A stretch of 35,558 nucleotides of DNA, taken from NCBI GenBank assembly GCA_945885645.1, contig CAMCYV010000003.1, positions 1 to 35,558 on the forward strand, written 5' to 3'. Positions within the stretch are counted from its first letter, which is position 1. Each line of letters begins with the position of its first letter. Positions 18,593 through 28,035 of this stretch are shown here, in pieces. Below the pieces are notes generated by a model. The model saw nothing but the letters and a program-made list of their open reading frames with translations. It ran no database searches and was not told where the DNA came from. Source of the DNA: Bifidobacterium breve (GTDB lineage: Bacteria > Actinomycetota > Actinomycetes > S36-B12). The translations under genes and the position numbers were made by a program.

Positions 18593-19414
18593 CTATTCAA
18601 TAGCACGGGTAAATTCCTCAAGCGCATCCGCAGTTATCTCGGGAACGCGCATATGAATCTGCCCACGCAATCCTGGGATTATTTGAGTCCGACAATCACT
18701 GACCATTGCTTGGACCAGCGGGTCATTGTCAGCGAGAAGATCAAATTCAGCATCCAAAAGAAGCGTCGGCTGCTTCAACTCACGCAAAGCTGGTTCAGGG
18801 TCATATCGAAAGGCCGCTTGATAACCCCAGTGGTAACGATCCGAAATTGATAGAACGTCGCCGATGGCGATGTTTAACATCCAGGCGGGAGTGTCGGCAC
18901 CCCAAATTCGGTGATAGCGCTCCAGTGCCCATTGGAATTGTGCACCGCCGGAGGTGAGTTCGATAGGAGGCGTCCAATTGGCAAGATAGTCGGCGCGTTG
19001 TTCAGGAGTCATCAATGCGACACCACTGAGCACTACGCCCTTGACTCGATCAGATTGCTGGGCGATCTCAATCGCAATTGAGGCCCCTGTATGAACTCCA
19101 GCAACGACCATGTTCCCCACGCCGGCGTTTGTGAGCGCTCCAAGAATTGCTGCGGCGTATTCGGGGATTTCATGTCCCGGTTCACCCGGAGGATCCGATA
19201 AACCGTAACCCGGGGTATCGGTCGCGATTACTTCGCGATGCATACCCGAAAACGGCAACATCTCATCCCATACGCGTGAAGATAATGGCGACTCGTGCAG
19301 TAATACGAGCGTCGTGTCACCGGCTTTTTTGCCTGTGGGCGCGGCTCTTCTCATATGCACTTGCCCCCAAGGACCATCGTGGTACTCGCGCCAGATTTTC
19401 GCCACGCCACTCAC
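18593..19414 (-). CDS. Alpha/beta hydrolase
   Basis: 'LVLLHESPLSSRVWDEMLPFSGMHREVIATDTPGYGLSDPP', nucleophile-elbow-like 'VVAGVHTGASIAIEIA' (G-x-H-T-G; Thr rather than Ser). Confidence 0.85.
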   Translation of the reverse strand: MSGVAKIWREYHDGPWGQVHMRRAAPTGKKAGDTTLVLLHESPLSSRVWDEMLPFSGMHREVIATDTPGYGLSDPPGEPGHEIPEYAAAILGALTNAGVGNMVVAGVHTGASIAIEIAQQSDRVKGVVLSGVALMTPEQRADYLANWTPPIELTSGGAQFQWALERYHRIWGADTPAWMLNIAIGDVLSISDRYHWGYQAAFRYDPEPALRELKQPTLLLDAEFDLLADNDPLVQAMVSDCRTQIIPGLRGQIHMRVPEITADALEEFTRAIE

Positions 19415-20247
19415 AGGGTTGGCCCTGTCTTGAGCATGAATCTCGTACCGGTCTCTATGCGGATCGTGTTCAGTTCTTGACCTGCAGGTACATGAATTAA
19501 TCCAATAGCAGGAACTTTTTCCTCACCACTCACCCGCATTGATCCCTCGAGAACGATGATGAAACGCTCACGTTCTGAAACACTTGAAGGCAATTCAGTA
19601 TTTGACCGGGCACGAACGATTCGACTTGCCGCACCCGTGTTGACATTGAAGCTCAAAGTTCGTGCTTGCAATGCATCATTATTGGACCACGTGTCTTCTG
19701 GGAGTGACGCCCAAGGAAGCAACCCACTCGCTTGATGTCGCACCCAACCGCGTGGACCCAGTGCATCTTCTTCGATGGTGGTGATGGGATTACTTCCCGC
19801 AATTTCGTGCGGATGCACAACACGGCTTACCGGTCCACTTCCGTCAGTGGGCGAAATACCTTCCATCATGAGTATGGCTTCAAAACCATTTTCAGACCAC
19901 GCACAGTGCACAAAACCGGGTGGTCGCCAAAAGTAATCACCTAGTTCCATGAGACCTTCACCATCAAGTGTTACGGCGCCTCCTATAACGAGGCACTCTT
20001 CAACACTGTCGTGATAGGCGCACGTGAGATCCACATACCCTGGATCTGCACGAACATGATCAATACGCCGAGTTGTTACGGGATCCTGATAGAGCTGACG
20101 TATGTTGTACTTGCTCATTAACCCTTCAACGCCCTCAGGGGGGCCAAGATTTTCGCGGAAAGCCGGAGTCATGGTTTCTAGAACCTGAAGTCCATTAACC
20201 CAAGGCGCATCGGTTGTTATCGTTAAATTCGACACCGTAACTCCCAA
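19411..20247 (-). CDS. Cupin-domain protein (likely bicupin)
   Basis: 278 aa; 'HDSVEECLVIGGAVTLDGEGLMELGDYFWRPPGFVHCAWSENGFEAIL' and a second half 'ERERFIIVLEGSMRVSGEEKVPAIGLIHVPAGQELNTIRIETGTRFML'. Confidence 0.8.
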   Translation of the reverse strand: MGVTVSNLTITTDAPWVNGLQVLETMTPAFRENLGPPEGVEGLMSKYNIRQLYQDPVTTRRIDHVRADPGYVDLTCAYHDSVEECLVIGGAVTLDGEGLMELGDYFWRPPGFVHCAWSENGFEAILMMEGISPTDGSGPVSRVVHPHEIAGSNPITTIEEDALGPRGWVRHQASGLLPWASLPEDTWSNNDALQARTLSFNVNTGAASRIVRARSNTELPSSVSERERFIIVLEGSMRVSGEEKVPAIGLIHVPAGQELNTIRIETGTRFMLKTGPTL

Positions 20248-21252
20248 CTAGTTAGATCCGCCACCACTAATGGAATTAGATAGCAATGCGTCGGATGTTT
20301 CTTCCGCTCGTATACAGGCGACTTCGTGATTCGGTGAAAATTCAATGAGCTGAATAATCTGCGATCGACAAGCATCAATGGCCATCGGGCATCGAGGCGC
20401 CAAAACGCACCCAATCGCTCGTACTTCGGTTGGACTTCCGATGTCACCGATCAATCGAAGGCGCGGAAGTGACTCATTGGGGTCGGTCGACAACCTCGAG
20501 GACAGCAACGCACGGGTGTAGGGGTGGCGCGGATCCCTGATTACCTCAGAAACAGGTCCGGTCTCGAGTATTTCGCCAAGATACATCACAGCGATTCGTT
20601 GGCTCACGTACTCAACCGTGGAAATGTCATGTGAAATGAATAAGTAAGCGAGCCCAAGTTCGCGCTGTAGATCCGCGAGCAAACTGAGAATTTGGGCGCG
20701 CACTGAGAGGTCCAGCGACGAGGTTGGTTCATCAAGCACAATGAGCTTCGGGTTGGTGATAATCGCTCGAGCAATACCCACTCTCTGCTGCTGGCCACCC
20801 GAAAGTTGTCCTGGCAATCTCGTGGACGAATCCGGTGAGAGCCCCACTCGCTCGAGCGTCTCGCGCACCCGCTGTTTGCGGGCATCTGAGTTAAGGCCGC
20901 GGTCATGAATTATCAATGGCTCGCCAACTATGTCGCCGATTGACATGCGTGGATTGAGGGACTCAAATGGCTCCTGGAAAACGACCTGTAACTTTGATCG
21001 CATTTCACGCATTTCCTTAACACTCAGTTGAGTGAGATCAACACCATCGAATCGAACTGCACCTTCATCTGGTTCCAGAAGCCGAAGAACGAGACGACCT
21101 AGGGTCGATTTTCCCGACCCTGATTCCCCAATCAAAGCAACAGTCTCACCCGCATTGATTTTCAGAGAAACATTGCTGACTGCGCGAACAATTCCCTTTC
21201 CACCGCGAGCGTGGAATTGTTTGGAAACGCCCTCGAGCTCAAGAAGCGGCAT
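20248..21252 (-). CDS. Oligopeptide/dipeptide-type ABC transporter ATP-binding protein (OppF/DppF-like)
   Basis: Walker A 'GESGSGKSTLGR', signature 'LSGGQQQRVGIARAI', 'LIVLDEPTSSLD', C-terminal 'GCVLAPRCPMAIDACR'. Start at MPLLELEG (21252). Confidence 0.94.
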   Translation of the reverse strand: MPLLELEGVSKQFHARGGKGIVRAVSNVSLKINAGETVALIGESGSGKSTLGRLVLRLLEPDEGAVRFDGVDLTQLSVKEMREMRSKLQVVFQEPFESLNPRMSIGDIVGEPLIIHDRGLNSDARKQRVRETLERVGLSPDSSTRLPGQLSGGQQQRVGIARAIITNPKLIVLDEPTSSLDLSVRAQILSLLADLQRELGLAYLFISHDISTVEYVSQRIAVMYLGEILETGPVSEVIRDPRHPYTRALLSSRLSTDPNESLPRLRLIGDIGSPTEVRAIGCVLAPRCPMAIDACRSQIIQLIEFSPNHEVACIRAEETSDALLSNSISGGGSN

Positions 21253-22234
21253 GACCAACCCTCTCAGACAGATGACAGGCAACGAGGTGATCTGGTGCAA
21301 TCTCTCGGAGGTCTGGGCTCACAGAACAAGCCTCGAAAGCATGCTTGCATCGAGGCCTGAATGAGCAATCGGTTGGGACTACCCGAAGGTCAGGAACGGA
21401 ACCGAGCAATCGGGTTAATTCATGCCCAGGGCGAGGAATGGCACCCAAGAGTGCGGAGGTGTACGGGTGGGCAGGGTTGAGAAACACGGTTTCAACAGAA
21501 CCAGCTTCGACGACTTTCCCGGCGTACATAACAACAACCCTGTGACAATACTGCGCAATGACACCCAGGTCATGTGTTACCAACAAAATGCCTCGGGTCG
21601 AATCAACAACTCGATCTCGGATGAGATCAAGTATCTGGCGTTGAACTGTGACATCAAGACCAGTTGTCGGTTCATCGGCAATGATCAGTTCAGGCTCGAG
21701 CAACATCGCCATAGCGATAACCACTCGCTGGGCCATACCGCCACTGAGCTGATGTGAGTAACCGTCAAGAACACGATCTGGGCCCGCGATTCCAACACTG
21801 GTAAGCATTGCGCGTGCTCGTTCCCTAGCAACGTTCTTAGCTGACGGTTGCCCATGTGCCTTGAGAATGTTTCGGAACTGTTCTTCAATAGAGTAAATGG
21901 GGTTCAGGGAGCCGAATGGATTCTGGGCAACATAACCGACGGATGCGCCGCGAACCTTTCGCAGATTCTTGTTCTTAATGGATAGCAGATCACCATGGCC
22001 AGTTAGTTCCGCCGAGCCGCCGGTTACCTTTCCTGGAGCTTGCAGGAGCCCAAGGATGCCTTTTACCGCTGTTGATTTACCACAACCCGACTCGCCAACA
22101 ATACCGACAATCTCACCGGCATTCACTCGAAGATTGACACCATTTACAGCATGAACGGTTGACTTATGACCCACAAACTCAACCGATAAATCCTTAACGC
22201 TCAACAGTGTTTGCGTCATTACCGTCTGGTTCAT
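21239..22234 (-). CDS. Oligopeptide/dipeptide-type ABC transporter ATP-binding protein (OppD/DppD-like)
   Basis: 'GESGCGKSTAVKGILGLL', 'LSGGMAQRVVIAMAMLLEPELIIADEPTTGLDVTVQRQIL', 'DCSFRPRCKHAFEACS'. Confidence 0.94.
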   Translation of the reverse strand: MNQTVMTQTLLSVKDLSVEFVGHKSTVHAVNGVNLRVNAGEIVGIVGESGCGKSTAVKGILGLLQAPGKVTGGSAELTGHGDLLSIKNKNLRKVRGASVGYVAQNPFGSLNPIYSIEEQFRNILKAHGQPSAKNVARERARAMLTSVGIAGPDRVLDGYSHQLSGGMAQRVVIAMAMLLEPELIIADEPTTGLDVTVQRQILDLIRDRVVDSTRGILLVTHDLGVIAQYCHRVVVMYAGKVVEAGSVETVFLNPAHPYTSALLGAIPRPGHELTRLLGSVPDLRVVPTDCSFRPRCKHAFEACSVSPDLREIAPDHLVACHLSERVGHAAS

Positions 22235-23076
22235 CGGATTGTCCTTGTGTTGAAGTCCGAGATTGCATCAGAGAGCTGATTCAGAATCCACACGCACAAT
22301 AAGACGAAGAGACCGGGGAAAAATGCAACCCACCACTCACCGCTAATCATGTTGGATGAACCTGCTCGAATCATCGATCCCCAACTTGGTGTGGGTGGGG
22401 CAACACCAATACCGAGGAACGAGAGTGTTGCAATCACGACGATTGCGTTGGCCATGGTGAGTGTGGTCTGAGCCGTAATCATGCCCATCACGTTCGGGAG
22501 AACATGTTTGCGCAATGCACGCGGCAAGGGCACACCCACAGCGGTCGTGGCTTCCATGAATCTCGCCTCACGTAGGGAGAGCACTTCACTTCTAATAAGT
22601 CGCATATAACGTGGGATATTGATCAGCGCGATTGCCACAACGACCATGTACAACTTGTTTCCTGAAAGACTCACCAGCACCAGGGCCAAGATCAGAAGTG
22701 GAAACGCTTGGAATGCATCCATTCCTCGAACCAGGTTGTCACTCCAGCGCTTCTTGACACTTGTCAGAAGGCCTAGAGGTACACCAATGATGAGGGACAG
22801 GAATGTTCCCGCGAGCGCAAGTGACAGATCTATCCAAGCGGCCGCAATCGTGCGTGAGAAAACGTCACCACCTGTGATATCTGTCCCAAACCAATGATCT
22901 GCACTCGGCGGCGAGATTCCTACCCCTGGGTTTGGTGCCTCAGGATCGTAAGGGAGTGGCGCAAAAAGACTCGCCAGGATGAGAACGATGATGAAAAAGG
23001 CACCTGCGACAGCGAACTTGTGCATCTGCACAAAATCCCGGAAGTTACTCTGCTTCTTCACGGTTTTAGTTGCCAT
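22231..23076 (-). CDS. ABC transporter permease (DppC/OppC-like)
   Basis: 'HWFGTDITGGDVFSRTIAAAWIDLSLALAGTFLSLIIGVPLG', 'HVLPNVMGMITAQTTLTMANAIVVIATLSFLGIGV'. Confidence 0.93.
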   Translation of the reverse strand: MATKTVKKQSNFRDFVQMHKFAVAGAFFIIVLILASLFAPLPYDPEAPNPGVGISPPSADHWFGTDITGGDVFSRTIAAAWIDLSLALAGTFLSLIIGVPLGLLTSVKKRWSDNLVRGMDAFQAFPLLILALVLVSLSGNKLYMVVVAIALINIPRYMRLIRSEVLSLREARFMEATTAVGVPLPRALRKHVLPNVMGMITAQTTLTMANAIVVIATLSFLGIGVAPPTPSWGSMIRAGSSNMISGEWWVAFFPGLFVLLCVWILNQLSDAISDFNTRTIR

Positions 23077-24139
23077 AACTGATCCTTGGGTCGAGCCAAG
23101 CAACAACTATGTCTAAGAGTGTGTAGATCAAGAGGGTGATGATTCCGGCCACGAGTACGAAGCCCTGGATCACGGGAATATCAAGTCGCAGAATTCCATC
23201 GAGGGCCCACTGCCCCATACCGTTCCAACTGAAAATCGTTTCAACAACTGCTGCGCCGCCAAACAATGACGCAAAAATGATTCCCGCATATGTCAAGATA
23301 CTTGACCGAATTTGCACCAGTCCATAACGTAATGTTCGCCATTCGGACAGACCACTGGCACGGGCGAATTGCACTTGTTGGGACTGCATAGATTCAGCGA
23401 GCGCAGATCGGGTGATTTTCGCGAAATATCCCGCATAAACAAGTCCCAAAGTTAAGACCGGTAGGACTAAATGAGCTAGGGCATTATTAAAGGCCTCTAG
23501 ATCGCCGGCGATGAGTGAATCAATGGGAACGAAACCTGTTACTTGTTCGGGGGGAGTAATCAAAATATCAAGTTGACCTGACGGTGCGGGCGCCCAGTCA
23601 AGATAGAAAAAGAAGATCAAAATGAGAAGCAATGCGAAGAAGAAATCCGGGATCGCCTGAAGTGCACTCGCAATTCCGCGTGAGCCTGACTCAGGCCAGC
23701 GGCCCCGGAAGTAGCCGCCGATCGTGCCTAGGATGACACCGATAACAATTGCCACCCCGACACTGAGCAGAACCAATTCCAATGTGGACGGTAGCCGGTC
23801 AGCGATTTCGGTGATTACGGGTTGCCGTGAAAAGTATGAGGTGCCCAGGTCGCCGGTAAAGATACCTGTTATGTAGTCAAAATAGCGAGTGGGGATCGGC
23901 TGATCAAGTCCGAGGTCAGCACGGATTGCATCTATTTGCTCTGCAGTTGCGAGACTGCCAGCGATGACCCGAGCAGGGTCACCGGGTGCCAACGCGATGA
24001 GCAGAAATGAAATTGAAAGTACGGAGAATATCGCGACAGCAAAAAAACCAAGTCGCTTGAGAACAAGGACGGCGAGACGGACACGACGACTCCGCCCACC
24101 CTTTCGGGTGGGCGGAGTTGACGTAGTTGTTATTGACAA
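23066..24139 (-). CDS. ABC transporter permease (DppB/OppB-like); start uncertain, TTG at 24139 proposed
   Basis: 'FLLIALAPGDPARVIAGSLATAEQIDAIRADLGLDQPIPTRYFDYI', 'GGAAVVETIFSWNGMGQWALDGI'. Longer ORF to 24211 would overlap the SBP gene; no ATG lies before the first TM segment. Confidence 0.9.
   Translation of the reverse strand: MSITTTSTPPTRKGGRSRRVRLAVLVLKRLGFFAVAIFSVLSISFLLIALAPGDPARVIAGSLATAEQIDAIRADLGLDQPIPTRYFDYITGIFTGDLGTSYFSRQPVITEIADRLPSTLELVLLSVGVAIVIGVILGTIGGYFRGRWPESGSRGIASALQAIPDFFFALLLILIFFFYLDWAPAPSGQLDILITPPEQVTGFVPIDSLIAGDLEAFNNALAHLVLPVLTLGLVYAGYFAKITRSALAESMQSQQVQFARASGLSEWRTLRYGLVQIRSSILTYAGIIFASLFGGAAVVETIFSWNGMGQWALDGILRLDIPVIQGFVLVAGIITLLIYTLLDIVVAWLDPRISYGN
24089..24118 (-). 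promoter_or_regulatory. Strong intercistronic hairpin at the SBP/permease junction
   Basis: Perfect 13-bp inverted repeat ACTCCGCCCACCC-tttc-GGGTGGGCGGAGT; on the transcribed minus strand it has a GAAA tetraloop. Confidence 0.75.
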
Positions 24140-24143
24140 CTGA

Positions 24144-25811
24144 TTAACCTCGGGACAGCTCACCGATGACTGTTGCACCATGTGGATACATGTTGTAACC
24201 CTGGATGTCATTTAGCGACGATGCGATATCAGACGCTTCAGTGAGGTAAACCGATGGAACCAAGTCCTGCACCATGTCCTGAGCTGCTGCAATTGCAGCG
24301 TCACGCTCAGGGCCTGCGTCAGTGCTCACGATTGTCTTGACGTAGGCGTCAAATTCATCGTTAGCAAATCCTGTGTTGTTCAGGAAGGACTTTGAACCAA
24401 GGTAGAGGTTGAAGATGTACCCTGAGTCGGCCACTGCTGGACGCTCTGTGTACAGCCATGACTGCAGCGACTTCTCGCCCACGGCCTTTTCGAAGTCAGC
24501 CTCAGAAGCGATCGGATTAAGGGTCGCGTTGATGCCAACTGCTTGAAGGTCAGCAACCAAGAGACGTCCGAGATCCTCAGCGAACGGACCGGGACGGCCA
24601 TTGTTCGTGGTGATCTGGAGTGTCATTCCATCAGCACCAGCCTCAGCCAAGAGTGCCTTGGCCTGCTCTGGGTCATAGGAATTCGGACGGTTACTTGCCG
24701 GGAAGTTCATTGCTGAAGGCAGGCCATCTGGTGCTGCATCCGCATAACCCGCGTAGATCGAGTCTAGGAATGCATCACGGTTGATCGCCAAACTGATTGC
24801 CTTACGAACCCGTGGATCAGCCAACTGGGGATCCTTGGTGTTCAGTGACAGTGTGTGACGGTTTACGTCGGCGGTCAAAAGCACCTTTGCATTGTCGCTT
24901 TCCGCAATCTGTGCCAATTTGTCAAACGGAGTGTCTGTGATGAGATCAACTTCGCTGGCAAGTAGCAGCTGGGTACGGTTTGCACCTTCAGGGACCATCC
25001 GCACAATTGCATTCTGGAAGAAGACTGGATCACCGAAGTAGCCAGGCATGGCTGCGTAACGGATTTCCTGACCTGGGTCAATGCTCTCCACGAGGTATGG
25101 ACCGAAGCTGGCGGTGTTTGTACCAAGCCACGTAGATGCCCATGGGTCATCCGCGGTGGCTTCCGCTTGCGCCTTAACGGCGTCAAGAATGCACATCGTT
25201 GGGTGCGTGAGCACTGCGATAGCAACGGCACTTGGCTCGGTGAGGTTCATCTTGAACGTGAGGTCGTCGATCACTTCAATCGACTTTTCCTGATTGATAT
25301 TAGCGATCGGCATCAGAATTCCTGAAACGATTGGGCTACCCGCGCTCATGCGATCAAAGGACCACTTAACGTCAGCTGACGTCAATGGGTTACCCCACGA
25401 GCTCACAACGCCCTCGCGAAGTTTGAATGTGTATGAGGTTCCTGCAGCATCGGCTTCCCAGCTCTCAGCCAAGTTGCCCGTTACATCGCCTGGAAGGAAG
25501 GTTTTGCCTTCTGCTGCCACCGCGGCGTCGTATTCCACGAGCGTGGTGCAGTACTGAGCCATGTTATAGACGTCAGCTAGTCCGGTAAAGACACTCGGGT
25601 CCAACTGGCTGGCAACGTTGCCCCATGCCATTGTGACGGTGGTCGATTGACCGTCGTCTTCTGTCGCAACTTCCTCAGTAGCGGAAGTTTCAGTTTCGGC
25701 TGACGTTTCAGCGGAATCAGTAGATCCGCCACCACAGCCAGCCAGCAATACGGAAGTTGCAACCGCAAGGGTCACGATTCCGCTGATGCGCCTAACTCTC
25801 ATAGTGCTCAC
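24144..25811 (-). CDS. ABC transporter substrate-binding lipoprotein (SBP_bac_5 family)
   Basis: Lipobox 'SVLLAGC', 'KWSFDRM', 'DPRVRKAISLAINRDAFLDSIYAGYADAAPDGLPSAM', 'YDPEQAKALLAEAG'. Confidence 0.95.
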   Translation of the reverse strand: MSTMRVRRISGIVTLAVATSVLLAGCGGGSTDSAETSAETETSATEEVATEDDGQSTTVTMAWGNVASQLDPSVFTGLADVYNMAQYCTTLVEYDAAVAAEGKTFLPGDVTGNLAESWEADAAGTSYTFKLREGVVSSWGNPLTSADVKWSFDRMSAGSPIVSGILMPIANINQEKSIEVIDDLTFKMNLTEPSAVAIAVLTHPTMCILDAVKAQAEATADDPWASTWLGTNTASFGPYLVESIDPGQEIRYAAMPGYFGDPVFFQNAIVRMVPEGANRTQLLLASEVDLITDTPFDKLAQIAESDNAKVLLTADVNRHTLSLNTKDPQLADPRVRKAISLAINRDAFLDSIYAGYADAAPDGLPSAMNFPASNRPNSYDPEQAKALLAEAGADGMTLQITTNNGRPGPFAEDLGRLLVADLQAVGINATLNPIASEADFEKAVGEKSLQSWLYTERPAVADSGYIFNLYLGSKSFLNNTGFANDEFDAYVKTIVSTDAGPERDAAIAAAQDMVQDLVPSVYLTEASDIASSLNDIQGYNMYPHGATVIGELSRG

Positions 25812-25898
25812 TCCATTCTTCCGACGGCGTTGCGTCGAAGTATGCGATCGCCTACACCCATCGGTGAGGTTGCTCCAGTCTTAACCACTCGCAAATGA

Positions 25899-25913
25899 AA
25901 TTCTCAGACATTT
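25899..25913. promoter_or_regulatory. Putative GntR operator site 3 (AATTCTCAGACATTT)
   Basis: 13/15 match in the divergent SBP/GntR intergenic region. Confidence 0.5.
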
Positions 25914-26044
25914 ACAAATCGTTGTCAAAACGTTAGTAAGTTTTGCCGTGTGACACAACCGAATTGGGAAATTATGTCGGTTATTCGCCAAATAGAGGCG
26001 ACACCCAGTACCTTTGGGCATCCGATCCGGCTCCGAGTCAGATC

Positions 26045-26833
26045 ATGGAAGGGAACGCCCCTGTGAATATGCCTGCTTCGCTCCCCCAGGGGCTGTCTCA
26101 TGAGGCCGGTCGCTCATCCCTGTCCGTAAATCGGATACAGCCAGCCTACGCACAGGTGGCCAGCCAGTTGCGAGATTTGATTGTCACCGGGCAAATTCAA
26201 ACAGGGGATCATTTGCCCAATGAGTCAGAATTAGCAACGATTTTTGGGGTCAGCCGCAGCACGGTTCGGGAAGCTTTGCGATCACTCGCAGCCCAAAGTT
26301 TGGTGTACACCAAACGTGGGGTCACGGGCGGCACTTTCGTCGCGGAACTTGATGCCGAAACCGTGAGCGCATACCTGCGCACCAGCTTGGGCCTGATGAG
26401 TGGGTCGGCCGGTGTTTCCGTCGCTGAACTGCTGGAGACCCGAGCCGCCCTGGAGGTGCCCGCCACTCGACTAGCAGCAATACGTCGGACAGATGGCGCA
26501 ATTACGGAAATGGAACAAAACCTAAGCATCAGCAACGTAGAGGATGAAGCGGTCCGGTACGCCAAGAATTCCCGCTTCCACGAATTAATTCTGGAGGCTT
26601 CCGGGAACCGCCTGCTGGGGCTGGTCGCTTCGCCAATCTTTGACGTACTTAAATCCCGATTCCGGCGCGAGGATGTAGAAAAGAACTACTGGGATCGAGT
26701 GGATAACGACCACCGCGAGATTTTCAGTCACATTGAGGCGGGGGATCCCGACGGTGCCGAATCCGCGATGCGGGCTCACTTACGCAGACTCGAATCGACT
26801 TACGAAGCCACGGACATTACCGCGCACCCTTGA
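26045..26833 (+). CDS. GntR/FadR (FCD) family transcriptional regulator
   Basis: wHTH 'YAQVASQLRDLIVTGQIQTGDHLPNESELATIFGVSRSTVREALRSLAAQSLVYTKRGVTGGTFV' and an FCD C-terminus. ORF track opens at a TTG (25943); ATG 26045 more likely. Confidence 0.93.
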   Translation: MEGNAPVNMPASLPQGLSHEAGRSSLSVNRIQPAYAQVASQLRDLIVTGQIQTGDHLPNESELATIFGVSRSTVREALRSLAAQSLVYTKRGVTGGTFVAELDAETVSAYLRTSLGLMSGSAGVSVAELLETRAALEVPATRLAAIRRTDGAITEMEQNLSISNVEDEAVRYAKNSRFHELILEASGNRLLGLVASPIFDVLKSRFRREDVEKNYWDRVDNDHREIFSHIEAGDPDGAESAMRAHLRRLESTYEATDITAHP

Positions 26834-26871
26834 GGGAAACCGCCAAGTAGAGCCGACACTTCAATTGTTCG

Positions 26872-28035
26872 TCAGTAACTGCGTGGCATACCTAAGCCCT
26901 GGGCAATGATGCTGCGCACAAGATCATTGTTGACCGGGCTGAACAGCTGAAGCCGAGCATCCCGCAGGAATCTCTGCATGGCGGATTCCTCAGCGATACC
27001 CATCGCACCCATGACACGGGAAGCGTGATCAACCAAGCGGCTGACGCATTCAGCGGCAACCAGTTTTGCCATTGCCGACTCTTGCGATGCTGGCTTGCCA
27101 GCATCTATCAGCCGGGCTGCGTGTTCAACTAGCAGGGAAGCCGCGGTGAGTTCAGCTGCTGATTCCGCAAGTGGATGTTGCACAGCTTGATAACGGCTGA
27201 TAGGTCCACCGAATGCCTCCCGCTCATTGACGTATCTCAGAACAAGATCCAGTGCACCGTGTCCAATCCCCAGGCTGATCGCCGCCGACAGCACCCGTTC
27301 CACATCGAGGGTGCCACGAAGTGCGTGCAATCCCCTACCGCGCTCGCCAACGATTGAGTCGGCAGGCGCGATCGCGTCGGTGAAGAAAACTTCGCATGTG
27401 CCTGCTGCCCGCATAATGGCTAGGTTCACTTTGTTCGCCTGAACACCAGGTTGGTCTGCGGGAACGATCAACAGTGATAGACCTGACGCCTGACTGCGGC
27501 CTTCTTCTGGTTTATCCGTGCGAGCAAGTACGAAGATTAAATCAGCTTCATTGGCCAGTGAAATCCACAATTTCTGCCCATTGATGCGCCATGAACCATC
27601 TTCAAATTTTGCTTGAGTCCTCAGCGCTAGCAGATCCGATCCACCACCTGGCTCGCTCAAGGCGTACGAGTAGATGCGTTCTCCCGAAGCTAGGCCGGCG
27701 ATCAGGTCGGTGTGCTGACCACTATCGATGATGGTGCGTCCCACCATGCCGCACAGCACGTAATCAACTGCCATGGACGGGAAAACTCGAGCCAGCTCAC
27801 GGGTGACTATCGTGGATTCAGCCACGCCGCCACCGCTGCCGCCACAATCCACCGGCATGCCGAGTCCGAGCATTCCGTTCTCACCCAGAGTCTTCCAAAC
27901 ATCACGCAAGAAGGTTCGGTTGCGATCTGCCTCAGCAACACGCTCTTCAGGTAGGTGTCGGCTGATCAATCCCTGCATGCTTTCCGTTAATGCAATTTCA
28001 TGTTCTTCTCGAAATGCGTGCAGAATTTCAGTCAT
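26872..28035 (-). CDS. Acyl-CoA dehydrogenase family protein (atypical, catalytic Glu region replaced)
   Basis: 'MLGLGMPVDCGGSGGGVAESTIVTREL', 'YALSEPGGGSDLLALRTQAKFEDGSWRINGQKLWIS', C-term 'LFSPVNNDLVRSIIAQGLGMPRSY'. Start MTEILHAF at 28035 overlaps amidase stop by 4 nt. Confidence 0.92.
   Translation of the reverse strand: MTEILHAFREEHEIALTESMQGLISRHLPEERVAEADRNRTFLRDVWKTLGENGMLGLGMPVDCGGSGGGVAESTIVTRELARVFPSMAVDYVLCGMVGRTIIDSGQHTDLIAGLASGERIYSYALSEPGGGSDLLALRTQAKFEDGSWRINGQKLWISLANEADLIFVLARTDKPEEGRSQASGLSLLIVPADQPGVQANKVNLAIMRAAGTCEVFFTDAIAPADSIVGERGRGLHALRGTLDVERVLSAAISLGIGHGALDLVLRYVNEREAFGGPISRYQAVQHPLAESAAELTAASLLVEHAARLIDAGKPASQESAMAKLVAAECVSRLVDHASRVMGAMGIAEESAMQRFLRDARLQLFSPVNNDLVRSIIAQGLGMPRSY

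Noticed and set aside
18133-18627. 164-aa minus-strand ORF overlapping the 130-aa plus-strand ORF
   Set aside because: His/Gln/Asn-rich sequence ('HHPGHRPNDFRAAGGGN') reads as shadow ORF; plus-strand product looks more protein-like.
21259-21277. CTCTCAGACAGATG resembling the operator
   Set aside because: Lies in OppD coding sequence and matches only about half of the consensus positions.
25943-26044. N-terminal extension of the GntR regulator from a TTG start
   Set aside because: Extension has no domain; ATG at 26045 precedes the wHTH with normal length.
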